Source: Nitzschia sp. pyKryTriq1 (taxonomy: Eukaryota; Bacillariophyta; Bacillariophyceae; Bacillariales; Bacillariaceae). Taken from it: a DNA stretch of 64,000 nucleotides. A model generated the notes under the pieces. That model was not told the origin of the DNA, ran no database searches, and saw only the letters and a list, made by a program, of their open reading frames with translations. The stretch lies in assembly GCA_956465555.1 (NCBI GenBank), contig OY101121.1, positions 268,222-332,221 on the forward strand, given 5' to 3'. Positions 10,708 to 21,720 of this stretch are shown here, piece by piece. Numbering within the stretch: the stretch's first letter is position 1; each line of letters begins with the position of its first letter. The position numbers and the translations under genes are program-made.

Positions 10708-11571
10708 TCATTGCCGCCGCCCACGATTTCTTCCTAGAACAATAAAACTACTAGTAGTAAAGGAAGAAGAATAACAACAACAAAGCGATTGGGTGGGATC
10801 ACGCAAGAGGAAGAAGAAGAACAACAACAACCTCACAAGCAACGTCGTGTTACTACTACTGCTACTACTACTACTACTTTTTCCCAAGTCGGGAGAGAAG
10901 AAGTCGCCGGGGGGACGCAACATCATGCATGATCATGCACTCAATGCTTGTGTGAAGAACAATGGTGTTACCATGCTGCTGAGAACGAGGCACCTGCAAA
11001 TACATTATACATTATATCTCTACTAGACTGGAGTTGATTGATACTGAAGCAAATAATAGTCTCTCTATACTACAGTAGAGAGTACTACTAGAGAGAGGCT
11101 ACTGGGTACCGCTACCTAGTCTACTAGCTTTACTATTCATAATATCTCCAATGACTACTTCCATTGAGGAGTCAGTCGTCAATAGCATTCGGCCGGCCGG
11201 CATTTTATATTCATGTGTCATCGACTTGTTTCATATACGGCGATGTAGCTTTCGGAATGTTAAAGGTGCCTGCCTGCGCGGTAATAGAGTTTCATGAATG
11301 TTGTACAATATCTGGGATGCATGGATGGATGGTCGCGCGGTCGGTGGCAGGTCGCAGATGGCCGATCGATGAGCTCATCGATCGATCGACCGACCGACCG
11401 AGCGCGCGAGAAGAAACACGGCGAGAAGAGAAAGAAAATAAAAATGACAATGGCGGCGCGGCGGCGCCTGCGGCAGAGACAACATCATAGACGACTATTA
11501 CCTCCAACCTGGTTGGTACAAGTACCGTATACATCTTTGTTTGTGAATTCGCACCAATATTATTGCGTACG
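10708..11571. other. Intergenic region, no gene recognised
   Basis: 864 nt between two genes on the same strand. It contains tac/cta microsatellite (about 10850-10880), AGTAC-type repeats (11060-11130), a CG-rich block with gatcgatcgaccgaccgaccg (about 11375-11400) and gcgcggcggcgcc near 11456. ORFs in it are low-complexity shadows. The last 100 nt should hold the promoter or 5' UTR of the SDR gene. Confidence 0.4.
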
Positions 11572-13019
11572 ATGATGCAGCAAGACCTCTTTGCTCCCCT
11601 CGGCCTCTTGGTCGTTTTCACTCTGGCCGCTGGCAAGTACGACAATCACTTTTGGCGCCTCGTCTTGTTGGTGGTGCACTCGTATGCCTCGCGGGCCTTT
11701 TTGGCGAATACGAATGCTAACGCGGATGCGGATGCGAGTTCATCGTCGTCGTCCCTCGTCTCCACGCTCCTCTATATTGCCACCTGTGTCGCCATTTGGA
11801 TGGTCCCGCTGTGGACCAATTTCCTTCATGGGTATCAAAAACGTCAAGGATGCGTCTTGGTGACGGGTTGTGATTCGGGAATGGGACAAGCGACGGTCGT
11901 CTACTTGGCAAAATCAAACAGTAATAATAATAGTAGTACTACGAACAATGGCAGGTACCAGCAAATCTTTGCGGGTTGTTTCAATCCCGAGGCCAGTCAA
12001 AAGTATTTCGATCAAACGTTGAGCTTGGAAGAACAAAAGTACGTGACGGTCGTCGCATTGGATGTCACGCAAGAAGAGTCGGTCCAAAAGGCTGCCGCCA
12101 CGATGGAAGCGTACCGCCAAGCCCAAACCAAGAAGTTTCCCGATCAATACTTTGGTATTACTGGACTTTTGATGTACCATGGCATTGCCTATAACGGACC
12201 GGCGGAATATATGCCATTGGACATGTACGAACGACAAATGCAAGTCAACTTTTTGGGCTTTTTGAGGGTCATTCAACACGTCCTTCCGCTGATGAAGGCC
12301 CACCCCTGTCCCGACTTGCCCGGCCGGATTATTTTGACGGGTACCGGCGGTGGCCCCTGCAGTCCCTGTCCTCCTCTCTTGACCGCGTACATGGCTTCCA
12401 AGTTTGCCACTGAAGGTAAGAACAAGAAAAAGTCATGTTCCCCACTACTGTTAGTAGTAGTAGTGGTAGTAGTAGTATCACTACTTGGATACTAGTCTAC
12501 GGGAAGCACTTTTTTCAATACAAGCTGAACTCACCCCTTTCTTGCTGGTGCACATGCCCCTTGCTTGCTTGATTTTCGACCACCACAGCGTATTGCCAAG
12601 CGCTGCGACAAGAGCTGTTCATGACGGGAAGTAACATTGAAGCGGTCGTCATCAATCCAGGATTTGTCAAGCCTACCATGCTCATGGAAGAAGGAAAGAA
12701 ATTGACGGCCAAAATGTGGGAACTTTGCCAAGCCAAAATGGGCGGTTCGACAAAAGCCAAGGATACCTTTGGCGGACTCATGGATCATTTCATGGAATAT
12801 TCGGCACTGCAACCGGGTACCCATGTTTCGGTCGTCTGTCAAGCGGCCGAACATGGATTGTTGGCCCCCGTCCCTCGCAGCTCGTACAAAGTAGGAATCG
12901 ATTCCAAACTGGCACCGATTGTCGGCATGTTGCCCACGGGAATGAGGGAAACCATTGCACGTCATGGAATTTATGGAATCTTGAGCCCAGCGGGAACCGT
13001 TCCCGGATATAAAGTGTAA
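11572..13019 (+). CDS. Membrane-anchored short-chain dehydrogenase/reductase (SDR9C/RDH-like), two exons
   Basis: NAD(P)-dependent oxidoreductase of the classical SDR fold, probably acting on a lipid, retinoid-like or steroid-like alcohol or ketone at a membrane. Exons 11572..12415 and 12589..13019; the 173-nt intron (gtaaga...ccacag) joins KFATE to AYCQALRQEL, giving 424 residues. N-terminal hydrophobic segments (LFAPLGLLVVFTLAAG, LLYIATCVAIWMVPLW) precede the cofactor motif VTGCDSGMGQ (about 97-106), the form seen in SDR9C retinol dehydrogenases. Catalytic YMASK is Tyr273 and Lys277. Odd point: the usual NNAG motif after the GLL strand reads MYHGI, losing both Asn and Ala. Start at tandem ATGATG (11572/11575). 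Confidence 0.85.
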
Positions 13020-13192
13020 AAAATGGCGTATACTGTATGGTGTATAGGATGTATTGGCGATGGAAAATCTAAGAAGTAAAGAGAAGATGTTCCACCCTTA
13101 TTGCACTGTACTCGTAGTAGCTTGTACTGTAGTATCGCTATCGCTATCTATTATTATGATCTAATGATGTTGTGTTCGATTAATGATCATCA

Positions 13193-14902
13193 TCAAGTAA
13201 AGGCAAAGGCGAGTCCCACCCCAATCCCCGCGGTCACCAACAATATCAGCAATACCAAAATGACCAACATGGCTTTGGAGGGAACAAACATGTCGGGATC
13301 ATCGGAACAACCATTGTCGGCTACCACTCCCTCTTCATCCACGATTTGAACCTTGCCATCAAACACTTTCTGCATCACTTCTGCCAAGTCTCGATCGTCT
13401 CGAACATAAATGATTTGGGTGCTCCCACTATCTTCGGTCGTCATGGCACTACTGCTGTTGTTGCCACTGCTGCTACTACTGGCTGTTGCGCTGCTGCGTC
13501 GGGGTCCCATAAAACTGTTGGGTGCCGCATCACCACTCTGACTTTTCTTTGTCTTGTTGTTGTTTCTCTTGTCGTCGTCCTCAGCTGCCTTTTTCTTCTT
13601 CTTGGCCATGATTTTATCATTCCTGGCAAACAGTGCAGTCGTCGAAGTACTCTCACTGCTGGCGTTGCGGCTTTCACTCAGACTACTATCACTTGGTGAG
13701 GACGAAGACGAAGAGGATGATGATGTTGATACCGATAGGGGGTCTCGCTCCTTCTTCTTCTTTTTCTTTTCTTTTGATTCTCCTCGCTTTTTGGAAATCT
13801 CGTTGGGTGGTCGTACAGGAGGAGGTACCGCCGATGACGAAGTTGACGGGGATGATGATGATGATGATAAATTCTCGTCCACTGTCTCCAATTTGATATT
13901 GTTTTCGTCTAGGACTGCCTTCAATTTCTCTTCTTTCCTGGATGATGATGTTAGTGCTTGTTGTTGTTGTTGTTTCGGAAAGAGCCAGGAACGTTTGGAA
14001 AAATCCACAATGGTTTCATCCCGAATATTATCATTATTAGCACTCTTGGACGAATCACCATCTTCCTCGCCATAATAATCATCCGTTTCGTCATCGTCTT
14101 CTACCGACCAAGATCGGGTGGGAACCGATGTTTCATAAACTCGTTGCGATGCCACGGTCATCATGGGGGATACAGCTCCAGGGGGCGTCCGTGGATCGGT
14201 TCCAGAAGGAGGAGGTACCCAAGCAAACTCCTCATCCACTTTGTAGTTCTTCCCTCTTTGAGGATTCATACTGCTCTTATTGTCGGCTTGCTTTTTTTGG
14301 TGGTATTCGCGGCTAGTTTTGTTTTGGATGCTCTTCAAATACTCTTTGTAGGAATATTCTTGGACGGGACGTTCTTTCAAGGACTCTCCGGCGGGTTGTG
14401 CCTTTGGTGGATGAGGTTTAGCACGAGCCACCTTTCTACGTTCTTTTTGTAGCTTCTGTTCTTGCAATTGTCGTTTTTGTTCCTCAATTTGTTGCTGTTG
14501 ATAGGCCCACCAATCGATTTGTTTTATGGATGGAAGAGGAATCAAAAATCCGGGTGGATCTTGGGGTCCTGTGGGCTCTACTGGTTTGGGTGGTTCTTCT
14601 TGTTCTTGTCTCTGGGTCGGCGTGGCAGGTCGCTGCTCTAATACGGATTGAATAGGTTTGTTATTATTTTCGCCAGAGGAGGGTTCTGGATCGGTGGGCC
14701 CTGTTGGTAATACTGGCGGTGGCGGCATGGACTGTTCCTCCATCATAATAATTTCCTCTTCGATAATTTCTTCGTCATCATCGGTCACGACCTCCTCTTC
14801 CATGATGATTTCTTCTTCTACTGTGCTGTTGTTCTCTTCCACCTCTATTACTTCTTCCTCATCGTACTCCTCGTATTCTTGTTCGTGGTCGTCGTCCGCC
14901 AT
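13193..14902 (-). CDS. Acidic low-complexity protein with C-terminal membrane anchor
   Basis: 569 residues, not recognised. The first 70 residues are almost all Glu/Asp plus hydrophobics; then comes a Pro-rich segment, a Gln/Lys/Arg-rich helical stretch with coiled-coil character (QQIEEQKRQLQEQKLQKERR, about 135-155), and a long Ser/Lys/Asp-rich disordered region. Near the C-terminus an ordered piece (TQIIYVRDDRDLAEVMQKVF) precedes a single hydrophobic helix (AMLVILVLLILLVTAGIGVGL) ending four or five residues from the stop, a tail-anchored or single-pass topology. It is convergent with the SDR gene (173 nt between stops) and divergent from the desaturase. No function can be given. Confidence 0.7.
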   Translation of the reverse strand: MADDDHEQEYEEYDEEEVIEVEENNSTVEEEIIMEEEVVTDDDEEIIEEEIIMMEEQSMPPPPVLPTGPTDPEPSSGENNNKPIQSVLEQRPATPTQRQEQEEPPKPVEPTGPQDPPGFLIPLPSIKQIDWWAYQQQQIEEQKRQLQEQKLQKERRKVARAKPHPPKAQPAGESLKERPVQEYSYKEYLKSIQNKTSREYHQKKQADNKSSMNPQRGKNYKVDEEFAWVPPPSGTDPRTPPGAVSPMMTVASQRVYETSVPTRSWSVEDDDETDDYYGEEDGDSSKSANNDNIRDETIVDFSKRSWLFPKQQQQQALTSSSRKEEKLKAVLDENNIKLETVDENLSSSSSSPSTSSSAVPPPVRPPNEISKKRGESKEKKKKKKERDPLSVSTSSSSSSSSSPSDSSLSESRNASSESTSTTALFARNDKIMAKKKKKAAEDDDKRNNNKTKKSQSGDAAPNSFMGPRRSSATASSSSSGNNSSSAMTTEDSGSTQIIYVRDDRDLAEVMQKVFDGKVQIVDEEGVVADNGCSDDPDMFVPSKAMLVILVLLILLVTAGIGVGLAFAFT

Positions 14903-15799
14903 GATGGCGACTGATGATGCTGCCTGATAGATGCCCCGTATGTTCTGCGCGCACTATAACAACAAAGTAGTACTATCGCTGTCTATCTTCTATCTGATTT
15001 GAGATCAACGAGGTGCAAGTTTGAATGTACGTATCAATATAATATTGTTGCCGGACGATACTAGTAGATGGCATCCATTTCGATCGATCGATCAATCAAT
15101 CATGGTCATCATCATCAGCAGCTCATCTCGGCGAAGACTCGGAAGTCACAAGACATGCTCCCATCGCATCGCATCGTTGGTCGGTGGCAAAAAAGAGGCG
15201 AGCCAAAAATCTTTTACAAGACCAAAGGGAACGGACAATCACGGACGCTTGGATTCCAGGTGGGACCGACGTCATCCAATCAATCATTTCAGAGATTGAT
15301 TGATTCATTTGATTCATTCATTCTTTCAGACCGAACGACGACAGACGACAGGTTTTACTTTTTATCCGGGTCTCAATTTGCAGCTCGAGCTCGTGACTGA
15401 TGACGATCTTTGAAGAGCAAAATCTTCGTCATCACTCTCATCATCATCGCGCATCATCGTCTCGATCGTCGTCGGCATTATTTTGCATTCCGTGTCCGAC
15501 CATAATTCCCATCGCGCCAGCCTCCTACGAGCATTCTCGTAGGTAATTCTACGACAGGGCGACCACGTCGTCATCCCGCCACATTTTCGGACCCTCCACG
15601 CGTGGATTGCCATTGGCCTTTTCCATTCCTGCGCTGGCGAAAAGGAAGAAGCGTCCGGTTGGTGTTGTTGTGGTATGTGTCGCGACTTGAAAGAAAGCAA
15701 AGAGAGCGTAGCCAAGGATTTGTCCTTCAGCGATTACTTTTTTCAAAAGGGAAAAGCCAAACATCGTTCCAGTTCTTTGAATAGAAATCCGACGACAAA
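14903..15799. promoter_or_regulatory. Divergent upstream region of the delta-6-type desaturase
   Basis: 897 nt between divergent start codons. It contains tcgatcgatcaatcaatc near 15081, direct and inverted gattgatt runs around 15275-15330, and a gacgtcat core at about 15268 that resembles an ATF/CREB-type (bZIP) site. Short ORFs on the minus strand (15362-15764) overlap the expected 5' UTR and have no recognisable content. Regulatory roles are inference. Confidence 0.35.
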
Positions 15800-17269
15800 A
15801 TGGGAAAGGGAGGAGACGCTCGAGTTGCTTTGAGCAACAGCAACACCAACAAAGACGCAGAAATGTCCAAGACGACCTTGACCAAGTACACGTGGGCCGA
15901 AGTCCAAAAGCACCGAACTCCTTCGGATGCTTGGATGGTGTACCACAACAAGGTGTACGACGTGTCCGACTGGTACGAGCACCCCGGCGGCACCGTCATT
16001 TTCACCCACGCCGGTGACGACATGACCGACATCTTCGCTGCCTTTCATGCTCCTGGATCACAGAACATGATGAAGAAATTCCTCATTGGAGAGTTGATTC
16101 CGGAAAGTGTGGAGCACAAGGACGACCACCAGCGGGACTTTGAAAAGGCGTACCGCGACTTGCGATCGAAGATGGTCATGATGGGACTCTTCAAGTCCAA
16201 GGTTGGCTACTACATCTACAAGCAAGCCTTCAACATGAGCATGTGGGCGCTCTCCATGTACCTCATGTACTCTTCCGATAGCACAGCAGTGCAACTCTTT
16301 GCCGCCACCTTTATGGGGCTATTTTTTCAACAATGCGGATGGTTGGCGCACGATTTCTTGCACCACCAAGTCTACCGCAACCGCCGATACGGGGACTACA
16401 CTGGGCTCTTCTGGGGAAACTTGATGCAAGGTTTCTCGGTACAGTGGTGGAAGAACAAGCACAACGGACACCACGCTGTGCCCAACCTTCACAACTCGAC
16501 CGCCACTTCTCAAGACGGCGATCCCGATATTGATACTATGCCTGTCCTTGCTTGGTCGTTGAAGCAAGCTCAGTCGTACCGTGAACTGAACCCGGATGGC
16601 AAGGACTCGGCCTTTGTCAAGTTCATGATCCGCTATCAAAAGTGGACCTACTTCCCCATCCTCTTGTTGGCCCGTCTTTCTTGGTTGAACGAATCCTTCA
16701 AGGCCGCCTTTGGTATTGGAGCCGCTACTGAAAATGCCGCTCTTGAGTTTGAGCGTGTCGGACTTCAATACCCCATCCTCGAAAAGGTGGGAATTACCCT
16801 GCACTACGTTTGGGTGGTTGCCTTTTGCACTGGCTTTGGACGATTCTCGGCTGCCTACTCGGTTGCCTTGTTCCTCATTATGACTTGCACCTGTGGTTTC
16901 TTCTTGGCCACGGTCTTTGGATTGGGACACAACGGTATGGCCGTCTACGACGCCGAAGCCCGACCGGACTTTTGGAAGTTGCAAGTGACTACCACTCGTA
17001 ACATTACGGGAGGACACGGAATTCCTCAATGGTTTGTCAACTGGTTCTGCGGTGGTCTCCAATACCAAGTGGACCACCACTTGTTCCCTGGTCTTCCTCG
17101 ACACAACTTGCAAAAGACTCACGCATTGGTCAAGAGCTTTTGCAAGGAGTGGAATGTGACCTACCATGAAGCCGACATGGTGGACGGTACTGTGGAGGTA
17201 CTCAACTGTCTCGACAGCGTCGCTATGGAATTCGTCATTGACTTTGTCAAGGATGGTCCCACAATGTAA
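15800..17269 (+). CDS. Cytochrome-b5 fusion front-end fatty-acid desaturase, delta-6 type
   Basis: 489 residues, no intron. Introduces a cis double bond at carbon 6 of C18 acyl chains (linoleate or alpha-linolenate) in the ER, the first step toward EPA. N-terminal cytochrome-b5 domain with heme motif EHPGG (about residue 57), then the desaturase with three His boxes: HDFLHH (about 183), HNGHH (about 220) and QVDHH (about 423); the Gln in the third box marks front-end desaturases. From memory, the start MGKGGDAR and blocks such as GDDMTDIFAAFHAPGSQ, GWLAHDFLHHQV and VQWWKNKHNGHHAVPNLH are near-identical to the characterised Phaeodactylum delta-6 desaturase, which argues for delta-6 rather than delta-5 or delta-8. 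Codon use looks more biased to C-ending codons than neighbouring genes, suggesting strong expression. Confidence 0.94.
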   Translation: MGKGGDARVALSNSNTNKDAEMSKTTLTKYTWAEVQKHRTPSDAWMVYHNKVYDVSDWYEHPGGTVIFTHAGDDMTDIFAAFHAPGSQNMMKKFLIGELIPESVEHKDDHQRDFEKAYRDLRSKMVMMGLFKSKVGYYIYKQAFNMSMWALSMYLMYSSDSTAVQLFAATFMGLFFQQCGWLAHDFLHHQVYRNRRYGDYTGLFWGNLMQGFSVQWWKNKHNGHHAVPNLHNSTATSQDGDPDIDTMPVLAWSLKQAQSYRELNPDGKDSAFVKFMIRYQKWTYFPILLLARLSWLNESFKAAFGIGAATENAALEFERVGLQYPILEKVGITLHYVWVVAFCTGFGRFSAAYSVALFLIMTCTCGFFLATVFGLGHNGMAVYDAEARPDFWKLQVTTTRNITGGHGIPQWFVNWFCGGLQYQVDHHLFPGLPRHNLQKTHALVKSFCKEWNVTYHEADMVDGTVEVLNCLDSVAMEFVIDFVKDGPTM

Positions 17270-17441
17270 ATAATACGAGCCAATATGAATAGGAGATACA
17301 TATACACTTTCCTAGTAGTTGGAATATTATTATATTGTTTATTCATGCATTTATTATAAGAGCGGGTGCAGTGTTTGCAAAAATTATTATGTATTCGCTC
17401 GTAGAGGGGTTTTGGGTTGATAAAAAAATACAATACTCGTA

Positions 17442-20336
17442 TTATGAGTACGCCGCATCATGCGGTCTCGCTCCAAGGTGTGTTGTCAGAGTCTCTTGAA
17501 GCAATTTGAAGTTGACTGGCTTGGTCAGGTAATCGGTCATGCCCACAGCCAACCCTCGTTCGTTGTCACCTTTCATTGCGCCAGCCGACAGGGCAATGAT
17601 AGGAACAGGCTTCTTCCAGGGTGTCTTGGCCTCTAACTGTCGGATCAAAGTCGTGGCTCCCAAACCGTCCAAGTTGGGCATTTGAACGTCCATCAAGATT
17701 AGGGCAATGTCGTCATGAGCCTTGAATTGCTCGACTGCCTTTTGGCCGTCTTCTGCGAGTATTGTCTCGTAGCCAGATATCTCGAGCATTCGTTTCACCA
17801 GTTTTCGACTCACAGGCTCGTCCTCGGCAACCAGCACTTTGCCTTCGATAACCACACTCTCCGCTCGGAATTTCCTGACGGGAGATGCATCATCCACTTG
17901 GCCTGGAATTCTAACCTGCACGCGGTATGGGAATGTGATGGAAAAGCTCGATCCATTGTAGGGCTCCTCAGTGCTGGATGTGACCGACATTTGGCCGCCC
18001 ATCATTTCGACCAACTTTTTGGAGATGGTCAATCCAAGTCCGGTCCCACCATGTTTCCGTGTGTCCCCAATTTCCACCTGTCGGAATGGTAAGAAAATAA
18101 TGTCCATATGATCTTTTGGTATTCCTTTTCCAGTGTCCGAGACACAAAATTCCAACATGTTGTTGTTGTTGTTGTTGTCCTTTAGTGAAATTTCCAACTT
18201 GACCTTGCCTTTGGCGGTGAATTTGATGGCATTGGACACCAGATTGTTCAGCACTTGTTGCAAGCGGAATACGTCACCTCGAATTCGATCCTCGATTCCA
18301 TCTTGAACATGGCTTTCAAAGGAAATGTCTTTGTTTCGTTGGCTGATCATGGTTTGACCGAGACTCGTCACTTGGTCTACCAAGGTGCGGAGCTTGAAGT
18401 TCCCATCGTTCTCAATCGCCATTTCGCCCGCCTCGATTTTGGACAAATCCAAAATATCTTGAATAATCGTAATGAGGAGTTCTCCACTCTGGCGTGCCAC
18501 TTTGAGACCGTCTAAATTTTCCCTTTTGACACTCTCGGACAATCCATTGGACAACGCCAGGTCAATGTGTCCAATAATTCCATTGAGTGGAGTCCGGATT
18601 TCATGCGACATGTTGGCCAAAAATGCGGACTTGAGTCGGTCTGCCATTTCGGCGCGGTCTTTTTCACGGAGGAGTCTTCGTTCAAATTCTTTGGTCTGTG
18701 TCATGTCCGTAAAGGTGGCATAGACTTGAAAGGGTGTACTCTCTCCCGGTCGGAATCGGGGGATCGCATCAATAATAATCCAATGATGCTTTTCAGTAGA
18801 GGGATGGAAAACTCCCATGAACACTCCAGTCTCGGGTTTTCCTGTTTTCAAAGCGATCATGGATGGATGCTGATCGCCAGGAAAATCACTTCCATCTTCA
18901 CGGATGGACTTCCATCTTGGATCTACCGAAGTCCGTCCCATCATCTGATCAATAGTCATGCCCAGAATTCGTTCGGCAGAAGGATTGGCCGCGATGATAT
19001 TTCCAGACGCTTCTTGATACACCACACCTTGCATCATACTCTCGAAAAGGTTTCGATGACGTTCTTCGGATTCTCGAAGAGCTTCTTCCGCACGAACACT
19101 GTCGGTAACATCCAAGAATAATGACACGAACAGCCCCTTTTGACCTCCTGGCCGGTACGTCATTCCGCCATACCATTTTTTTAGACTCTTCGAGTATTGG
19201 CGGTCATATTTATAGGTCACACCATCGAGGGCGACTTGACCAAACTTTCGAACCCAATCCGAAGGATCGTCCAATATACCCGGCAGGACTTCGGTCGCCC
19301 GCCGTCCGATGACTTCGCTCTCTTTGAGACCGGTCATTTTTTCAAAGGCAGGATTGATTTCTCGAAAGATGAAATCAATGGGATTATTATCCTCATCCGT
19401 GACGACCTCGTTCAAGGCAGCACCCATTTGCATGTTTTTGAATAGTCGACGATAATTCTGGCCTGGTTCGAGGATATCATCCCAGCAGCCACCAGCAGCA
19501 GAAGGAGACGATGACGATGACTTTTCTTCGTCGTCCTCGTCGGTCATCGAACTGGACGTTCTCCGCTTGAGTCTGCGGCGATTAGTGGAAGGCGGAGGAG
19601 GCGAAGAGGACGAGGATGGTAGTGGTAGGTTTGCGGATAACCTCACAGTCGTCTCCACTACTTGCTGGGGCACCAAATTGTGTGGCGACGACGACCAGGA
19701 CTTGTTCTTGCTGTTGTTGTTGCTGTTGTTCTTGTTGTTGTTGTTGTTGTTGTTCTTGTTGTTGTTGCTGTGGTGATGGTGAGTGTGATTAGTTCCTCCT
19801 CCTGATGCTCCTCCTCCTCCTCCTCCTCTCACCACGAGACCTCCAATAGCAATCATGGTTCCTTCATCGTCGAAAATTGGAAATTTCGTCACAATGCTCC
19901 GGTTGCAATCCACACCCGCGACGCGCTGACAGTGCATACTTTTACCAGTCTCAATGACCTGCTCATCTTCCAGAGCTTTTTGTTGCACTATTTCCTCCGT
20001 GTACAAACTCGCGTCCGTGATGATGTTGCTGTTGCTGTTACTGTTGCTGTTGTTGCTACTGAAGATGTTGGCACCATCACCACCACCATCATCATCATCA
20101 TCATCATCGCCATCACCATCATCATCGAACTCCATTCCACCTGATGATGATGACGATGATAATTCTTTGCACAGAATTCCATGTTTCATTTCAAATTGTC
20201 GATTGACGTAGATATAATTTCCACTCAATTCTTTAATGTAGGCCTCCCCTGGCATGGCATCGAGAAACGCTGCCAAGAGTTGCCCTTTATTATGATTATT
20301 ATTATTCATCATCAGCATGGTGCTGCTGCCAGCCAT
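17442..20336 (-). CDS. Soluble hybrid histidine kinase with PAS domains and receiver
   Basis: 964 residues, no membrane segment. PAS-like regions lie at about 15-175 (start AFLDAMPGEAYIKELSGNYIYVN), 293-415 and 425-550; a PAC-like segment follows the last. The kinase has the H box MSHEIRTPLNGIIGH (His near 578), N box NNLVSNAIKF, G1 DTGKGIP and G2 GGTGLGL, then a receiver (about 840-960) with acidic pair EDE, phospho-acceptor Asp in LILMDVQMP, and Lys in YLTKP. All residues needed for autophosphorylation and phosphotransfer look intact. An Asn/Ser/Gly-rich insert separates the first PAS from the others. Convergent with the desaturase (172 nt between stops). The signal sensed is unknown; a separate HPt partner would be required for output. 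Confidence 0.92.
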   Translation of the reverse strand: MAGSSTMLMMNNNNHNKGQLLAAFLDAMPGEAYIKELSGNYIYVNRQFEMKHGILCKELSSSSSSGGMEFDDDGDGDDDDDDDGGGDGANIFSSNNSNSNSNSNIITDASLYTEEIVQQKALEDEQVIETGKSMHCQRVAGVDCNRSIVTKFPIFDDEGTMIAIGGLVVRGGGGGGASGGGTNHTHHHHSNNNKNNNNNNNKNNSNNNSKNKSWSSSPHNLVPQQVVETTVRLSANLPLPSSSSSPPPPSTNRRRLKRRTSSSMTDEDDEEKSSSSSPSAAGGCWDDILEPGQNYRRLFKNMQMGAALNEVVTDEDNNPIDFIFREINPAFEKMTGLKESEVIGRRATEVLPGILDDPSDWVRKFGQVALDGVTYKYDRQYSKSLKKWYGGMTYRPGGQKGLFVSLFLDVTDSVRAEEALRESEERHRNLFESMMQGVVYQEASGNIIAANPSAERILGMTIDQMMGRTSVDPRWKSIREDGSDFPGDQHPSMIALKTGKPETGVFMGVFHPSTEKHHWIIIDAIPRFRPGESTPFQVYATFTDMTQTKEFERRLLREKDRAEMADRLKSAFLANMSHEIRTPLNGIIGHIDLALSNGLSESVKRENLDGLKVARQSGELLITIIQDILDLSKIEAGEMAIENDGNFKLRTLVDQVTSLGQTMISQRNKDISFESHVQDGIEDRIRGDVFRLQQVLNNLVSNAIKFTAKGKVKLEISLKDNNNNNNMLEFCVSDTGKGIPKDHMDIIFLPFRQVEIGDTRKHGGTGLGLTISKKLVEMMGGQMSVTSSTEEPYNGSSFSITFPYRVQVRIPGQVDDASPVRKFRAESVVIEGKVLVAEDEPVSRKLVKRMLEISGYETILAEDGQKAVEQFKAHDDIALILMDVQMPNLDGLGATTLIRQLEAKTPWKKPVPIIALSAGAMKGDNERGLAVGMTDYLTKPVNFKLLQETLTTHLGARPHDAAYS

Positions 20337-20448
20337 TGTAGTAATATTTGTTACGTACTGTTTACTTTACGAAATACTTTTGTTTTTTGTTTGTATGTTC
20401 AAAATGAGAAGTATCACTGTAGTTTGTGTGCGTGTGCGTGTGTTGTTG

Positions 20449-20480
<32 letters not shown>

Positions 20481-20924
20481 GATATTAGTAGTAGTAGGAT
20501 GGTCCTTCTTGCTTCTTGCCGCTTCGGGTTTCGTTGTGCGGCTTCTTTTGTTCCAGTACTTGTACCCAGTACCGCACCAGTGCCATTACGAACTATCTCT
20601 AGTAGTAGCTTTAAAAAATTTAAGTATGCGGTATATTTTAGGCAGAACGGAGAATTTGCGGTGAGATCGATGAAATGTACCAGTACACTACGGTACAAGT
20701 AGCGGAAAAATTCCAATCCAAGCAATCTAGTATTTTCGGAAAAATCAGCGAAAAATCTACTTCTTCGTTTGTGTAGTTGGGAGCCCTAAATAATACGTGC
20801 ACTATGTGTACATTTTCGTCCCTTGCTTGCCCATCCGTCGGTCCTTTCCTTGCTTGCTTCCGATCTCCATGTGCCGACCGCCTTTTTTGTCCACCATACG
20901 CAGAACCTGCTGTACCAGCAGCAG

Positions 20925-20956
20925 GAAGGCAGGCAGGCAGGCAGGCAGGCAGGCAA
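20925..20956. repeat. (AGGC)n tetranucleotide microsatellite
   Basis: About seven tandem AGGC units with one aagc variant, intergenic. Confidence 0.95.
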
Positions 20957-21339
20957 GCAGGTCGGTGACGCACCAGAAGTCAACTTCTTCATCCGAAGAA
21001 TTCCGAGGGGCACTTGAACATAAGTCATAAGTGTCATGTTGATGTTAGTTTGTTGTTTGAAGATGCATGCGCGTGCAGTCAGTCAGTATTTAATATTTGT
21101 ACTGTACCAGTACCGTATGATATTTTGATGTACAGTACGTACTTGCAGTACCGGCCGGTGTACTGTACTATTCCTCTTGCCCGTGTACGAGAAAGTAGCA
21201 AAGTAAAAGCACAAAACTATTTCTCTGGATCGTCGCGATACAATAGGTAGGGTATCATAAGATTTTCAACCCTCCCGCCGCCAGTCGTTTTACAGTGAAG
21301 AACTCCTCAACAAGAGTAGACAACTCTACTCTATTCTAC

Positions 21340-21720
21340 CAGGTAGTACTTGTAGTGGTAGTGTGAGGAGAGGAGGAGCCGAGTCGTCGTCGTCCTCGTA
21401 GTACTAGTAGTACTACTAGTAGTAGTAGTACGGTAGTAGTAGTACGTAGAGTAGTAGTAGTACGATATAGTAGTAGTAGTACTACTAGTAGTAGTACTGT
21501 ACGAACCGGTACCGGTACCGGCACCGGCGGTAGCAGTAGTCGACTACGACCGCACTCTACTCTACTACTACTCTAGCTAGAGAGACTACAAAACGTAACA
21601 TCGGTTATATCTACTAACACCGTACTACAGTACTACTACTACTGCAACTAGAGAGCTAATCTCTCTACTACTAGTAGCTTCTACTCTACCCGGAGTAGTA
21701 CTACTACTAGCTAGTGGTAG
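21340..21720. repeat. TAC/GTA/TAG-dense tract with self-complementary AGTACT and ACTAGT words
   Basis: Almost 400 nt composed largely of agtactagtagtac-type sequence, including accggtaccggtaccgg at about 21505-21521. Because AGTACT, ACTAGT and GGTACC are palindromic, the tract can pair with itself in many registers. It lies downstream of the MRG-domain gene on the minus strand. Confidence 0.85.

Noticed and set aside
15362-15764. Overlapping short minus-strand ORFs upstream of the desaturase
   Set aside because: They overlap each other in different frames and sit in the expected promoter/5' UTR of a strongly supported gene.
16319-17167. 282-codon minus-strand ORF inside the desaturase
   Set aside because: It is the antisense shadow of a well-supported coding region with biased codons.
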